NCBI RefSeq assembly: GCF_000242895.2
Contig: NC_021171.1
Coordinates: 3,568,001 to 3,632,000 of the forward strand
DNA: 64,000 nucleotides
DNA from: Bacillus sp. 1NLA3E
Lineage (GTDB): Bacteria > Bacillota > Bacilli > Bacillales > Cytobacillaceae
Reading direction: 5' to 3'
In this document: positions 55,912-64,000 of the stretch, piece by piece
Layout of the letters: every line of letters begins with the position of its first letter
Numbering within the stretch: the stretch's first letter is position 1
The notes under the pieces: model-generated
What the model saw: the letters and a program-made list of their open reading frames with translations, nothing else
What the model was told of the DNA's origin: nothing
Database searches by the model: none
Position numbers and translations under genes: made by a program

Positions 55912-55964
55912 CTCACACTTTACTTTTTATAAAATTCAATCGCAGCTAGCAGTAGCTACAACAA

Positions 55965-58610
55965 TTATAAACTTTTTAACTCATTCAAACGAACTTGAAC
56001 CGCTGCACGTTTCTCAATGTAATCCTGCTCTTTGGCACGCTCTTCTTCGATTACCTTTGCTGGTGCTTTTTTAACGAAGCCTTCGTTGCCAAGTTTCTTC
56101 TGAACCCGCTCTACTTCTTTATTCAGACGCTCAACCTCTTTTTCAAGACGAGCTCTTTCTTCATCCAGATTAATCAAACCAGCTAATGGAAGAATAATCT
56201 CAGCTCCCGTAACAACCGCTGTCATCGCTTTATCTGGGGCTTCCACCTCAACAGCGATCACGAGCTCCTCTGGATTACAGAAACGCTCAATATAGCCACG
56301 ATTCTTCTCTAGCACAGCAAGAACGCCAGCATCCTTCGCCTTCAGGATCATCTTAATTTTTTTGCTAAGCGGTGTATTCACCTCGGCACGACTATTTCGA
56401 ACAGAACGAATGATTTCAACCAGCAACTTCATCTCACCAGCAGCTTGATCATCAACCAACGCCGCATCAACCACAGGCCAGCTTGCCGTTGTAATCGACT
56501 CTCCAGAATGAGGCAGGTTTTGCCAAATTTCTTCCGTGATAAATGGCATGAACGGATGTAACAAACGCATCGTTTGATCCAATACATAAGCTAAAATGGA
56601 ACGAGTGGTTTTCTTCGCCGCTTCATCGTCACCGTATAAAGGTAACTTCGCCATTTCGATATACCAATCACAGAAATCGTCCCAAATGAAGTTATAAAGC
56701 GCCCGACCCGCTTCACCAAATTCGTAGCGATCAGACAAGCGCGTAACATTTTCAATCGTTTCGTTTAAGCGAGTTAAAATCCACTTATCAGCAACCGACT
56801 TTTCCCCACTCAAATCGATCTCTTCAAATGTCATACCGTCCATATTCATCAATGCAAAGCGGGATGCATTCCAAATTTTATTAGCAAAATTCCAAGTTGC
56901 TTCAACCTTCTCAACACTAAATCGTAAATCTTGACCAGGTGAACTACCAGTTGATAAAAAGTAGCGCAGTGAATCCGCCCCATATTGATCGATGACTTCC
57001 ATCGGATCAACCCCGTTACCAAGCGATTTACTCATCTTGCGGCCTTGTGCATCACGAACAAGTCCATGAATTAATACATCATTAAACGGCCGTCCCCCCG
57101 TGAATTCAATCCCTTGGAAAATCATCCGTGATACCCAGAAGAATATGATGTCGTATCCTGTTACCAAACAAGCAGTTGGATAATAACGCTTAAAGTCAGC
57201 TGAATCCTTATCTGGCCAGCCTAAAGTCGAAAACGGCCATAACGCTGACGAGAACCATGTGTCTAAAACATCATTGTCCTGAACCCAGTTTTCGATATCA
57301 GCTGGTGGCTCGTTCTCTACGTAAATCTCACCCGTTTCTTTATGATACCAAGCCGGAATCCGGTGGCCCCACCAAAGCTGACGTGAAATACACCAGTCAC
57401 GGATATTCTCCATCCAATGCAAATACGTCTTTTCAAAGCGATCCGGAACAAAGTTAACCTTATCTTCTTCACTTTGAAGTGCTACAGCAGCATCAGCTAA
57501 CGGCTGCATTTTAACAAACCATTGAGTTGAAAGGTAAGGCTCAACAACCGCCCCACTGCGCTCAGAATGCCCTACTGAATGCAGGTGATCTTCAATTTTA
57601 AACAAAACACCTTGTTCCTGAAGATCCTTAACGATTTGCTTGCGACACTCAAAGCGATCCATTCCTTGATACTGTCCAGCTCGAGCATTCATCGATCCAT
57701 CTTCATTCATAACAAGGATTCTTTCAAGATTATGGCGATTCCCTAATTCAAAGTCATTAGGGTCATGTGCTGGTGTAATTTTCACAGCACCAGAACCAAA
57801 GTCCATATCAACATAATCATCGCCAACGATTGGAATCTCGCGACCGACAATCGGCAATATAACCGTCTTACCAATCATATGTTTATAACGCTCATCTTCA
57901 GGATGAACCGCAACGGCTGTATCGCCCAACATCGTTTCCGGACGGGTCGTTGCCACTTCAATATAGCCTGAACCATCAGCAAACGGGTACTTCATATGAT
58001 AAAACGCGCCCTGTACGTCTTTATAAATAACTTCAATATCCGATAACGCCGTTTTCGTTGATGGATCCCAGTTAATAATATATTCACCACGGTAGATTAA
58101 ATCTTTTTTGTAAAGACTCACAAATACCTCTTTAACAGCATCTGACAGCCCTTCATCAAGAGTGAACCGTTCGCGGCTATAATCTAACCCAAGACCAACT
58201 TTTGCCCACTGCTGGCGAATATGGCCAGCATATTCTTCCTTCCATTTCCACGTTTCCTCAACAAACTTATCACGACCAAGATCATAACGCGTTTTCCCCT
58301 CACCACGAAGCTTTTCCTCAACCTTCGCTTGCGTAGCAATTCCGGCATGGTCCATCCCAGGCAACCACAAAACATCGTAACCCTGCATCCGCTTCATTCT
58401 AGTCAAAATATCCTGAAGCGTCGTATCCCACGCATGCCCTAAATGTAGCTTTCCCGTTACATTTGGCGGCGGAATCACAATCGTATAAGGCTGTTTCGTT
58501 TCATCATCCTTAGCCTCAAAAAACTTACCCTTTAGCCACCAATCATATCGACCCTGTTCAATCGCCTGCGGATCATACTTCGTCGGCATTGAAATCTCCT
58601 TCGTATCCAT
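55965..58610 (-). CDS. valS: Valine--tRNA ligase
   Basis: Class Ia synthetase with editing of threonyl-tRNA-Val. HIGH-type motif [14 protein letters not shown] (about 46-59), KMSKS (about 523-527, in [13 protein letters not shown]), the inserted editing domain (about 190-345) and the C-terminal coiled coil (about 810-880, [16 protein letters not shown]). 881 aa from the ATG at 58610, seven bases after GGAGG. T-box controlled. Confidence 0.97.
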   Translation of the reverse strand: MDTKEISMPTKYDPQAIEQGRYDWWLKGKFFEAKDDETKQPYTIVIPPPNVTGKLHLGHAWDTTLQDILTRMKRMQGYDVLWLPGMDHAGIATQAKVEEKLRGEGKTRYDLGRDKFVEETWKWKEEYAGHIRQQWAKVGLGLDYSRERFTLDEGLSDAVKEVFVSLYKKDLIYRGEYIINWDPSTKTALSDIEVIYKDVQGAFYHMKYPFADGSGYIEVATTRPETMLGDTAVAVHPEDERYKHMIGKTVILPIVGREIPIVGDDYVDMDFGSGAVKITPAHDPNDFELGNRHNLERILVMNEDGSMNARAGQYQGMDRFECRKQIVKDLQEQGVLFKIEDHLHSVGHSERSGAVVEPYLSTQWFVKMQPLADAAVALQSEEDKVNFVPDRFEKTYLHWMENIRDWCISRQLWWGHRIPAWYHKETGEIYVENEPPADIENWVQDNDVLDTWFSSALWPFSTLGWPDKDSADFKRYYPTACLVTGYDIIFFWVSRMIFQGIEFTGGRPFNDVLIHGLVRDAQGRKMSKSLGNGVDPMEVIDQYGADSLRYFLSTGSSPGQDLRFSVEKVEATWNFANKIWNASRFALMNMDGMTFEEIDLSGEKSVADKWILTRLNETIENVTRLSDRYEFGEAGRALYNFIWDDFCDWYIEMAKLPLYGDDEAAKKTTRSILAYVLDQTMRLLHPFMPFITEEIWQNLPHSGESITTASWPVVDAALVDDQAAGEMKLLVEIIRSVRNSRAEVNTPLSKKIKMILKAKDAGVLAVLEKNRGYIERFCNPEELVIAVEVEAPDKAMTAVVTGAEIILPLAGLINLDEERARLEKEVERLNKEVERVQKKLGNEGFVKKAPAKVIEEERAKEQDYIEKRAAVQVRLNELKSL

Positions 58611-58689
58611 AATCAAACCTCCATTTTTTTAAAAATAAATCAGCTTCGTTTGACAGCTAGTCTCCCGACACACCTCAATCAAATTCGTT

Positions 58690-58988
58690 CCAAAACAAAA
58701 AACTCCATTCGCCATGAAAAGGACGAATGGAGTAAGCTTCGCGGTACCACCTTTTTTCCAATTAGAAAAAGACCTAATTGGCACTTGCTTAGATAACGGA
58801 TTTTCCGTCTCCGGCTACTAGTTAACCGTTCGCAGGAGATGCTCAAGGGCGACCTTCCAATGGTCTGTATAGGAAGCTTTTCAGCTAATAGCTTCCCTCT
58901 CTACAAACAGATAACACTGTACTCTTCCCTATCTTCGCTATTATTTTCAATTGTATCCCATACATATGGGTTAGTTTACTTTATTCTA
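58690..58988 (-). promoter_or_regulatory. T-box riboswitch leader of valS
   Basis: On the minus strand the T-box AGGTGGTACCGCGAAGC lies at about 58736-58752. It is followed by a terminator, ACTCCATTCGTCC pairing with GGCGAATGGAGT, then TTTTTTG (about 58697-58733). A GTC triplet in the stem I region (minus strand, near 58851) may be the valine specifier; placement is by eye. With the promoter, this accounts for the valS upstream gap; 59025-59144 shows nothing further. Confidence 0.93.
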
Positions 58989-58994
58989 TAAGCT

Positions 58995-59024
58995 ATACTA
59001 CCTAAAAAAGGGGAACATCGTCAA
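58995..59024 (-). promoter_or_regulatory. Sigma-A promoter of valS T-box transcript
   Basis: Minus strand TTGACG (59019-59024), 18 bases, then TAGTAT (58995-59000), just upstream of the T-box. Confidence 0.65.
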
Positions 59025-59144
59025 TCATATTACCCAATTTTTTTGGTGGATATACATTTTTTTAAGGATCCTTTCACATATTTATAGCACTTTTACCTAG
59101 TGGAGGTCATATTATAGAACAAAAAGCTATTATAAGGAGGAAGA

Positions 59145-59339
59145 ATGGTGAAGCGAAGATACAATCCTCACGCACTTCCGCCATGGCTCCGATATATTCG
59201 CGGTAGTTGTTGCCAGTTTATTATCCCGTTGTGTGTTTTCCAAGTCATCCGAACGATTATCCTGCCAACTACCTTCGATGCACTCCTGTTAACCATTTTG
59301 ATATTACTCGCGTTGGCCTTTCAATTTGATATGATATGA
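59145..59339 (+). CDS. Small membrane protein of unknown function (64 aa)
   Basis: A basic N terminus (MVKRRYNPHALPPWLRYIRG) is followed by CCQFIIPLCVFQVIRT and one or two hydrophobic segments (about 21-37 and 46-61). AAGGAGGAAGA precedes the ATG, a strong SD that supports a real gene. It is the only plus-strand gene in this part of the window. No function can be given; a terminal DUF-type Bacillaceae membrane peptide is likely. Confidence 0.78.
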   Translation: MVKRRYNPHALPPWLRYIRGSCCQFIIPLCVFQVIRTIILPTTFDALLLTILILLALAFQFDMI

Positions 59340-59450
59340 AAAGCGAAAGCGCCTTGGTTATCCCCAACAAGCAAAAATCGAGCTCTTCAGGAAATCCCGA
59401 TTTCCGGAGGGGATTGTCTTTTGACCTCGAGGGCTAGGTGCTGTTGCTAA
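59338..59450 (+). repeat. Short dispersed GAAAAGCG element, copy A (longest)
   Basis: GAAAAGCGAAAGCGCCTTGG overlaps the stop codon of the 64-aa gene by two bases. The copy continues with CCCCAACAAGC and ends GACCTCGAGGGCTAGGTGCTG then GCTAAACAA. Internal ATCCCGATTTCCGGAGGGGAT can fold. Confidence 0.75.
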
Positions 59451-59451
59451 A

Positions 59452-59498
59452 CAATAAAAGGAGCCTTAAGTTGACGATTGTCAATCTTGGGCTCCTTC
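59452..59498 (-). terminator. Terminator of spoVID-ysxE overlapping the ysxE 3' end
   Basis: AAGGAGCCTTAAGTTGAC (59458-59475) pairs with GTCAATCTTGGGCTCCTT (59480-59497), with two mismatches. The minus strand continues TTTATTG. The last five sense codons and the stop of ysxE lie in the 5' arm. Confidence 0.85.
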
Positions 59499-60533
59499 TT
59501 GTTGTTGCGCCTGTGCTAGTGCCTGCGCCTTCTGTTGTTCAATTTCCTCGAGTCGCATCACCACATACTCAGTATTTTTAAGCAACCAATACTTACGCTG
59601 CAGCTGTTGTGAAAATTTTCGTTCCTTTTTTCCTGGTTGCTGTTTATGATATTTTTTCAGGACCTTGATGATGGCACTAGGATGGGAAAAATAGCTCAAC
59701 ATTAAATGCTTTTCCTCTTCTTTTAGTGGAAAATATTTATAATAAATAAGCAACCATTCAATACATTCCTCGCTTCTTTTTGGTAACCCCTTTAAAGTCT
59801 GATGTAAATAGGGAAGAATGTCTTGATAGGGAGAACCCTCCTTGATGTTTTCAAAATTCATAAAATATCCATAGCCTTTATCATCAAACAAGAAATGTTC
59901 AGGAGAAAACTTTCCGTGAATCAATACGGTCCTAACCTTCTCTAGGTCCTTTGTTTTCTCATACCATGCCTCAAGCCTACGTTTTGAATATTGAATGGCT
60001 TGTTTGACCTCATGATAATATAGACAAAATTGTAATTCAAACGGCGACATATATATTTTTTTTTCAGAGCTTTCAAGAAACCCCGTTATAAATTCTTCGT
60101 CTTTTTCCAACAAGAGCAATGTATTTTCATAATGTTCTTTTCGATCCTCTTTTTTTATTGGAACCTCACGAGACGATAGTGTATGAAGCCTAGCCAGTTC
60201 GCGAAATAATTTCTTATTTCTTTCTACTGGGTCCTCTTTCGCTTCATTCTCTAGCCAGGGCATTAAATAGTAAAGCATATTTTGGTGAAGGACTGCATAA
60301 CGGCCATCCATTGCCGGGTAAATCGGGACAATTCGGTTATAGCCCTTTTGATATAGCGTTTGAATATGGCGTATAAATTCGGTGCCTAATTGCGGCGGTA
60401 TCATTTTCAAGGCAAAAGCACCTTTGTTAGAGTAAACCTTTTGTATTTTTCCCAAGTCCTCAACATAATAAGGTTCAACCGCATAATGAGCTAAAATGGA
60501 TGCTACCCCATTAAGATTGTTGTTAGCATTCAC
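59481..60533 (-). CDS. ysxE: Spore coat protein YsxE, kinase-fold, probably inactive
   Basis: CotS-family coat protein needed for coat encasement together with SpoVID. The phosphotransferase fold is recognisable (ALKMIPPQLG lysine strand, YAVLHQNMLYYLMPWLENE hinge). The catalytic loop reads LIHGKFSPEHFLF (206-218), with Lys for the catalytic Asp and His for the Asn, and the metal-binding Asp is Asn in MNFENI. Phosphotransfer is therefore unlikely. A Gln/Ala-rich tail ends the protein. GTG start with GAGAGTG upstream. It follows spoVID, 79 bases apart, as in B. subtilis. Confidence 0.92.
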   Translation of the reverse strand: MNANNNLNGVASILAHYAVEPYYVEDLGKIQKVYSNKGAFALKMIPPQLGTEFIRHIQTLYQKGYNRIVPIYPAMDGRYAVLHQNMLYYLMPWLENEAKEDPVERNKKLFRELARLHTLSSREVPIKKEDRKEHYENTLLLLEKDEEFITGFLESSEKKIYMSPFELQFCLYYHEVKQAIQYSKRRLEAWYEKTKDLEKVRTVLIHGKFSPEHFLFDDKGYGYFMNFENIKEGSPYQDILPYLHQTLKGLPKRSEECIEWLLIYYKYFPLKEEEKHLMLSYFSHPSAIIKVLKKYHKQQPGKKERKFSQQLQRKYWLLKNTEYVVMRLEEIEQQKAQALAQAQQQEGAQD

Positions 60534-60612
60534 ATGACTTCACTCTCTTTCGGACTGAATGCGATTTCTCCAAAATAGGAGAGCAGGCAAAAATCACCTG
60601 CTCATTCAATCC

Positions 60613-61854
60613 TTATCTACTATTTGCAGGCTCCGGAATATAAAGGACTTGCCCCTCGTATACATCCTGTGTGGCCTCTAAATGATTCACTTTTAATATT
60701 TGTTGCACACCAAGGGCATAACGTTCTGCCAAGCTATCAAGTGTTTCACCATGCTGAACAATGCAGACCTTTAATTTTGCTTGAAGTTCATTTTCTGTTT
60801 TCCTACCTAAAAATTCAGCGATTGACATACTTTTTTTCTTGGAGGACTTTTTCTTTTTTATTTGAATTTGTTCAGAAGATGATGAGGAGGATGACTCATC
60901 CAGTTCCACCTCAATCACCACAACAGTGTCATTACTTTCAGCACCAGGTTGTTCATAACTAGATTCTTGCGGATATTCTACTTCGGCTTTGGGAACCAAC
61001 GGATCTTCTCGTTGAGATGCAAAGGAGAAATCTGGCCCCTTTGATATAGGTGGTTGATTCGATTGTATCGGGATTCCCCAGGCATAATCTGAGGGGGCAG
61101 TATTTGCATTAGGCTGTTTTTTTGCCTCAGCTGAAAAAGGCTGGGAAATTTCGTAAAGTCCTGATTCATCTTCTTCAAGTTCGTCTGACACCGTCTCATT
61201 TGGATATGAAAGAATAAAATTCGGATTGTAACCCTGAGTTTCTTCATACTCTTCAGTTTGACCTGCCCGATGTAATAACTGTAGTTCAGGTGTTTCCTCA
61301 CCTTGATCAATCTCTAGAAATATTTCCTCAGCTTGCTCTAAATGATCTTCATTCACTACTTCCTCATTGTAAGACTGCACCTCTTCTGGCTCCCGCTGAT
61401 CCTCTTCAGTCGGAACATTTTGCTGTTCACCGTAAAGACCTGATATGGTCAATTCAGCTGCGAGCCTTAGGCAACTACGCTCAGGTACTGCATAATCAAA
61501 CGAATCTACGGTCACACCAATATCGTTTATGCTCTGAATGCGATTATTGGGGATTGTGATATCAACTGGAAACCGGTGCGTAAATTCACAAATTCCTTCT
61601 TCTCTTTCCTCAACAGACTGGATAAATTTAGGGGCGGAGATATCCTCCTCTGTTTCAAGTCCATCCTCTTTAATCCGCACGTATTCACCTGTAAGTTCAA
61701 GCGAACCACGGATAGCAACATACTGATCATTTTCGACAATAGTTATGTTTGGATCCAAAGATATCGAAACTAGCTCTGCGACTTCCTGTCCTCTTTGAAA
61801 CCACACTGACTCTTCTAAGGAAAATCGTAAAAACGATTGATGCTCATGAGACAA
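60613..61854 (-). CDS. spoVID: Stage VI sporulation protein D
   Basis: Coat encasement protein that recruits SafA and other inner-coat proteins to the forespore surface. An N-terminal SpoVID domain (about 1-140: LRFSLEESVWFQRGQEV, PVDITIPNNRI), a long acidic middle (about 145-320), a Ser run then Lys-rich patch (SSSSSSEQIQIKKKKSSKKK), and a C-terminal LysM domain (about 363-408: VQHGETLDSLAERYALGVQQIL). TTG start after GGGAGG. 413 aa. SafA, its partner, is at 23195. Confidence 0.95.
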   Translation of the reverse strand: MSHEHQSFLRFSLEESVWFQRGQEVAELVSISLDPNITIVENDQYVAIRGSLELTGEYVRIKEDGLETEEDISAPKFIQSVEEREEGICEFTHRFPVDITIPNNRIQSINDIGVTVDSFDYAVPERSCLRLAAELTISGLYGEQQNVPTEEDQREPEEVQSYNEEVVNEDHLEQAEEIFLEIDQGEETPELQLLHRAGQTEEYEETQGYNPNFILSYPNETVSDELEEDESGLYEISQPFSAEAKKQPNANTAPSDYAWGIPIQSNQPPISKGPDFSFASQREDPLVPKAEVEYPQESSYEQPGAESNDTVVVIEVELDESSSSSSSEQIQIKKKKSSKKKSMSIAEFLGRKTENELQAKLKVCIVQHGETLDSLAERYALGVQQILKVNHLEATQDVYEGQVLYIPEPANSR

Positions 61855-61933
61855 AGCGACTTCCTCCCTTCTAAACCATTAACGTTAATCACTATGTCAT
61901 TAACACTCTATGAATTAGAAGGGATTTTTATGA

Positions 61934-61984
61934 TAAAAAAAACAGCCCGATTCCCCGCAAAAAGCGAGAATCAGGCTGTCTTTT
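61934..61984 (-). terminator. Intrinsic terminator of hemL
   Basis: ACAGCCCGATTC pairs with GAATCAGGCTGT (one mismatch) with an inner CGC/GCG pair; the minus strand continues TTTTTTTTATC. It begins at the hemL stop. Confidence 0.93.
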
Positions 61985-63272
61985 ATCCTTTAAGTTTTGA
62001 AAATGCCACTTCAGCAGCTTGAATTGTTTTTTGAATATCTTCATCACTATGTGCTGTAGATAAGAATATACCCTCAAATTGAGATGGCGGTAGGAAGACT
62101 CCTTGGTTCGCCATTTCACGGAAATAGTTAGCGAAAAATTCTAGATCAGACGTTTTGGCTGTATCATAATTAATCACGTTTTCATTCGTGAAGAAGAATC
62201 CAATCATTGAGCCAGCACGGTTACAGGTTAGCGGAACATCATATTTTTCAGCTAATGCTTTAAAACCCGATTCTAGCATATCCGCTTTGCGAACAAACTC
62301 TACATAGTTTTCTGGGCTTAATTGACTTAATGTCTCAAGTCCAGCTGTCATCGCTAATGGGTTACCTGACAATGTTCCTGCTTGATAAATCGGACCACTT
62401 GGAGCAATTTGCTCCATAATCTCTGCTTTACCACCAAAGGCACCAACAGGAAGTCCACCACCAATAACTTTTCCTAGGCAGGTTAAGTCAGGTGTGATTC
62501 CGAAGAATCCTTGTGCGCAATTGTAGCCAACGCGGAAACCAGTCATGACTTCATCGAAAATCAGCAAAGCACCAGCTTGGCTTGTGATTTCCCGTAATCC
62601 CTCTAAGAAGCCTGGTTGAGGTGGAACCACACCCATGTTCCCAGCCACAGGTTCAACGATGATACAAGCAATATCATCCCCAAATTGTTCAAACGCATAT
62701 TTAACGCCTTCTAAGTCGTTATACGGTACGGTTATCGTGTTTTTGGCGACACCTTCTGGTACGCCAGGGCTGTCTGGTAAACCAAGAGTAGCAACACCTG
62801 AGCCCGCCTTAATTAATAAAGAATCTCCGTGACCGTGGTAACAGCCCTCGAATTTTAAAATTTTACTTCTGCCCGTATAGCCGCGGGCAAGACGCAAGGC
62901 ACTCATTGTTGCTTCAGTTCCAGATGAAACCATGCGGATGATCTCAATTGAAGGTACACGTTCTCTAACGAGTTTAGCTAGTTCACTTTCGATTAGGGAT
63001 GGCGCACCAAAGCTTGTACCAAGCTCAGCAACTTTTTTAATAGCTTCCACTACGCGGTCATTTGTGTGACCCAAAATAAGTGGTCCCCAAGATAATACGT
63101 AATCAATATATTCATTTCCATCGATATCATATATTTTCGAGCCTTTTCCTTTTGCCATGAAAATCGGGTCCATGTTAACCGATTTAAATGCACGAACAGG
63201 TGAGTTAACACCGCCTGGCATTAATGTTTTGGCTTCTTGGAATGCTGCAATTGATTTTTCATAAGAGCGCAT
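61983..63272 (-). CDS. hemL: Glutamate-1-semialdehyde 2,1-aminomutase
   Basis: PLP enzyme that turns glutamate-1-semialdehyde into 5-aminolevulinate for haem. [18 protein letters not shown] (about 240-257) and the PLP lysine in [18 protein letters not shown] (about 263-280) are present, as is [12 protein letters not shown] at the N terminus. 429 aa from the ATG at 63272, eight bases after AAAGGAG. It follows hemB by 36 bases. Confidence 0.97.
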   Translation of the reverse strand: MRSYEKSIAAFQEAKTLMPGGVNSPVRAFKSVNMDPIFMAKGKGSKIYDIDGNEYIDYVLSWGPLILGHTNDRVVEAIKKVAELGTSFGAPSLIESELAKLVRERVPSIEIIRMVSSGTEATMSALRLARGYTGRSKILKFEGCYHGHGDSLLIKAGSGVATLGLPDSPGVPEGVAKNTITVPYNDLEGVKYAFEQFGDDIACIIVEPVAGNMGVVPPQPGFLEGLREITSQAGALLIFDEVMTGFRVGYNCAQGFFGITPDLTCLGKVIGGGLPVGAFGGKAEIMEQIAPSGPIYQAGTLSGNPLAMTAGLETLSQLSPENYVEFVRKADMLESGFKALAEKYDVPLTCNRAGSMIGFFFTNENVINYDTAKTSDLEFFANYFREMANQGVFLPPSQFEGIFLSTAHSDEDIQKTIQAAEVAFSKLKG

Positions 63273-63308
63273 GTTTGAATCTCCTTTTTCCATTTTTAGA
63301 AACCAGGT

Positions 63309-64000
63309 TTATTGTTCCTTTAAATACTTCGCTGCATCTTTTGCAAAATAAGTAATGATTAAGTCAGCACCAGCACGTTTCATACCTATTAGCATTTCCA
63401 TAACGACGTTCTTTTCATCGATCCATCCATTTTGGGCAGCTGCTTTGACCATGGAATATTCCCCGCTGACATTATAAATGACTACTGGAAGATTAAAGTT
63501 ATTTTTCACATCACGAACAATATCTAAATATGGCATACCAGGCTTCACAATCAAGAAGTCAGCACCTTCAATTACATCAGATTCTGCTTCACGGAATGCT
63601 TCTAAACGATTAGCAGGGTCCATTTGATACGCTTTACGATCCCCAAATTGAGGTGTGCTTTCAGCAGCTTCACGGAACGGTCCATAAAATGCTGAAGAGT
63701 ATTTTACCGCATAAGACATGATTGGCACATCTTCGAAGCCAGCTTCGTCTAATCCAGCACGAATTGCTACGACAAATCCATCCATCATATTAGATGGGGC
63801 AATGATATCTGCTCCTGCTTTTGCTTGGCTTACTGCTGTTTGAACAAGCAGTTCAAGTGATGGATCATTTAGGACTGTGCCGTTTTCGATGACGCCGCAG
63901 TGACCATGGCTTGTGTATTCACATAAACATGTATCCGCTACAACAAGAACGTCTGGATAATGTTTTTTAATAAATCGTGTGCCTTCCTGAACGATTCCGT
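63309..64000 (-). CDS. hemB: Delta-aminolevulinic acid dehydratase, C-terminal part (cut by window end)
   Basis: Condenses two 5-aminolevulinate molecules to porphobilinogen. About 229 residues are visible; the N-terminal ~95 lie beyond base 64000. The zinc-site cysteines [15 protein letters not shown], the [10 protein letters not shown] segment and both Schiff-base lysine regions ([16 protein letters not shown] and [12 protein letters not shown]) are seen. The hemB-hemL order is that of the B. subtilis hemAXCDBL operon. Confidence 0.96.
   Translation of the reverse strand, partial: GIVQEGTRFIKKHYPDVLVVADTCLCEYTSHGHCGVIENGTVLNDPSLELLVQTAVSQAKAGADIIAPSNMMDGFVVAIRAGLDEAGFEDVPIMSYAVKYSSAFYGPFREAAESTPQFGDRKAYQMDPANRLEAFREAESDVIEGADFLIVKPGMPYLDIVRDVKNNFNLPVVIYNVSGEYSMVKAAAQNGWIDEKNVVMEMLIGMKRAGADLIITYFAKDAAKYLKEQ

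Overview
The window looks like a chromosomal segment of an endospore-forming member of the Bacillaceae. The DNA is low in GC, and almost every gene has a close counterpart in the Bacillus subtilis hisS-relA-secDF-ruvAB-obg-mre-folC-valS-hemLB region, in nearly the same order. Sporulation genes (spo0B, spoIIB, spoIVFA/B, spoVB, bofC, a coxA-like gene, safA, ysxE, spoVID) run throughout. Several traits differ from B. subtilis: an RNase E/G gene, a short nadE inside the safA-coxA cluster, and a complete type IV pilus locus where B. subtilis has only comC. The species cannot be named from this sequence alone; a Bacillus/Neobacillus-type organism is an inference. No tRNA, rRNA, insertion sequence, prophage or CRISPR array was seen.

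Layout. 1-9 kb: the 5' part of hisS behind a histidine T-box, a small conserved gene, a secreted SH3/amidase_3 cell-wall hydrolase, dtd-relA, and apt-recJ. 9-19 kb: secDF, comN, spoVB, a DUF421 gene and a small membrane gene, then yajC-tgt-queA-ruvB-ruvA (preprotein translocase accessory, queuosine modification, Holliday junction processing). 19-25.6 kb: an unknown lipoprotein, bofC, a coxA-like spore lipoprotein, nadE, a CotS-type kinase-like gene, safA, and the divergent NAD repressor gene niaR. 25.6-34 kb: pheA-pheB-obg-spo0B, rpmA-prp-rplU with an L21 leader, rng, and spoIVFA-spoIVFB. 34-41 kb: radC-mreBCD-minCD (shape and septum placement), maf and spoIIB.

41.3-54.2 kb is the standout region. 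It holds two adjacent minus-strand operons for a type IV pilus. The upstream one carries three minor-pilin-type genes (pilV-, pilW- and PilX/GspK-like) and ends in a terminator. The downstream one carries an unknown acidic-tailed membrane protein, a VanW-family protein, pilB, pilT, pilC, a major-type pilin, a prepilin peptidase, pilM, pilN and pilO, and also ends in a terminator. Motor, retraction ATPase, platform, alignment proteins, peptidase and pilins are all present, with no secretin, as expected for a cell with one membrane. 54.4-64 kb returns to core genes: folC, valS with a valine T-box, a small membrane protein, ysxE-spoVID (spore coat encasement) and hemL-hemB (haem synthesis), with hemB cut by the window end.

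Two dispersed repeat families lie between genes. One is a roughly 185-bp palindromic element present four times (two per orientation), with terminal inverted repeats and paired base changes across its stem. The other is a short element starting with GAAAAGCG; three of its four copies begin within about five bases of a stop codon. Many start codons below were moved inward from the longest reading frame to the one with a convincing Shine-Dalgarno (SD) sequence.
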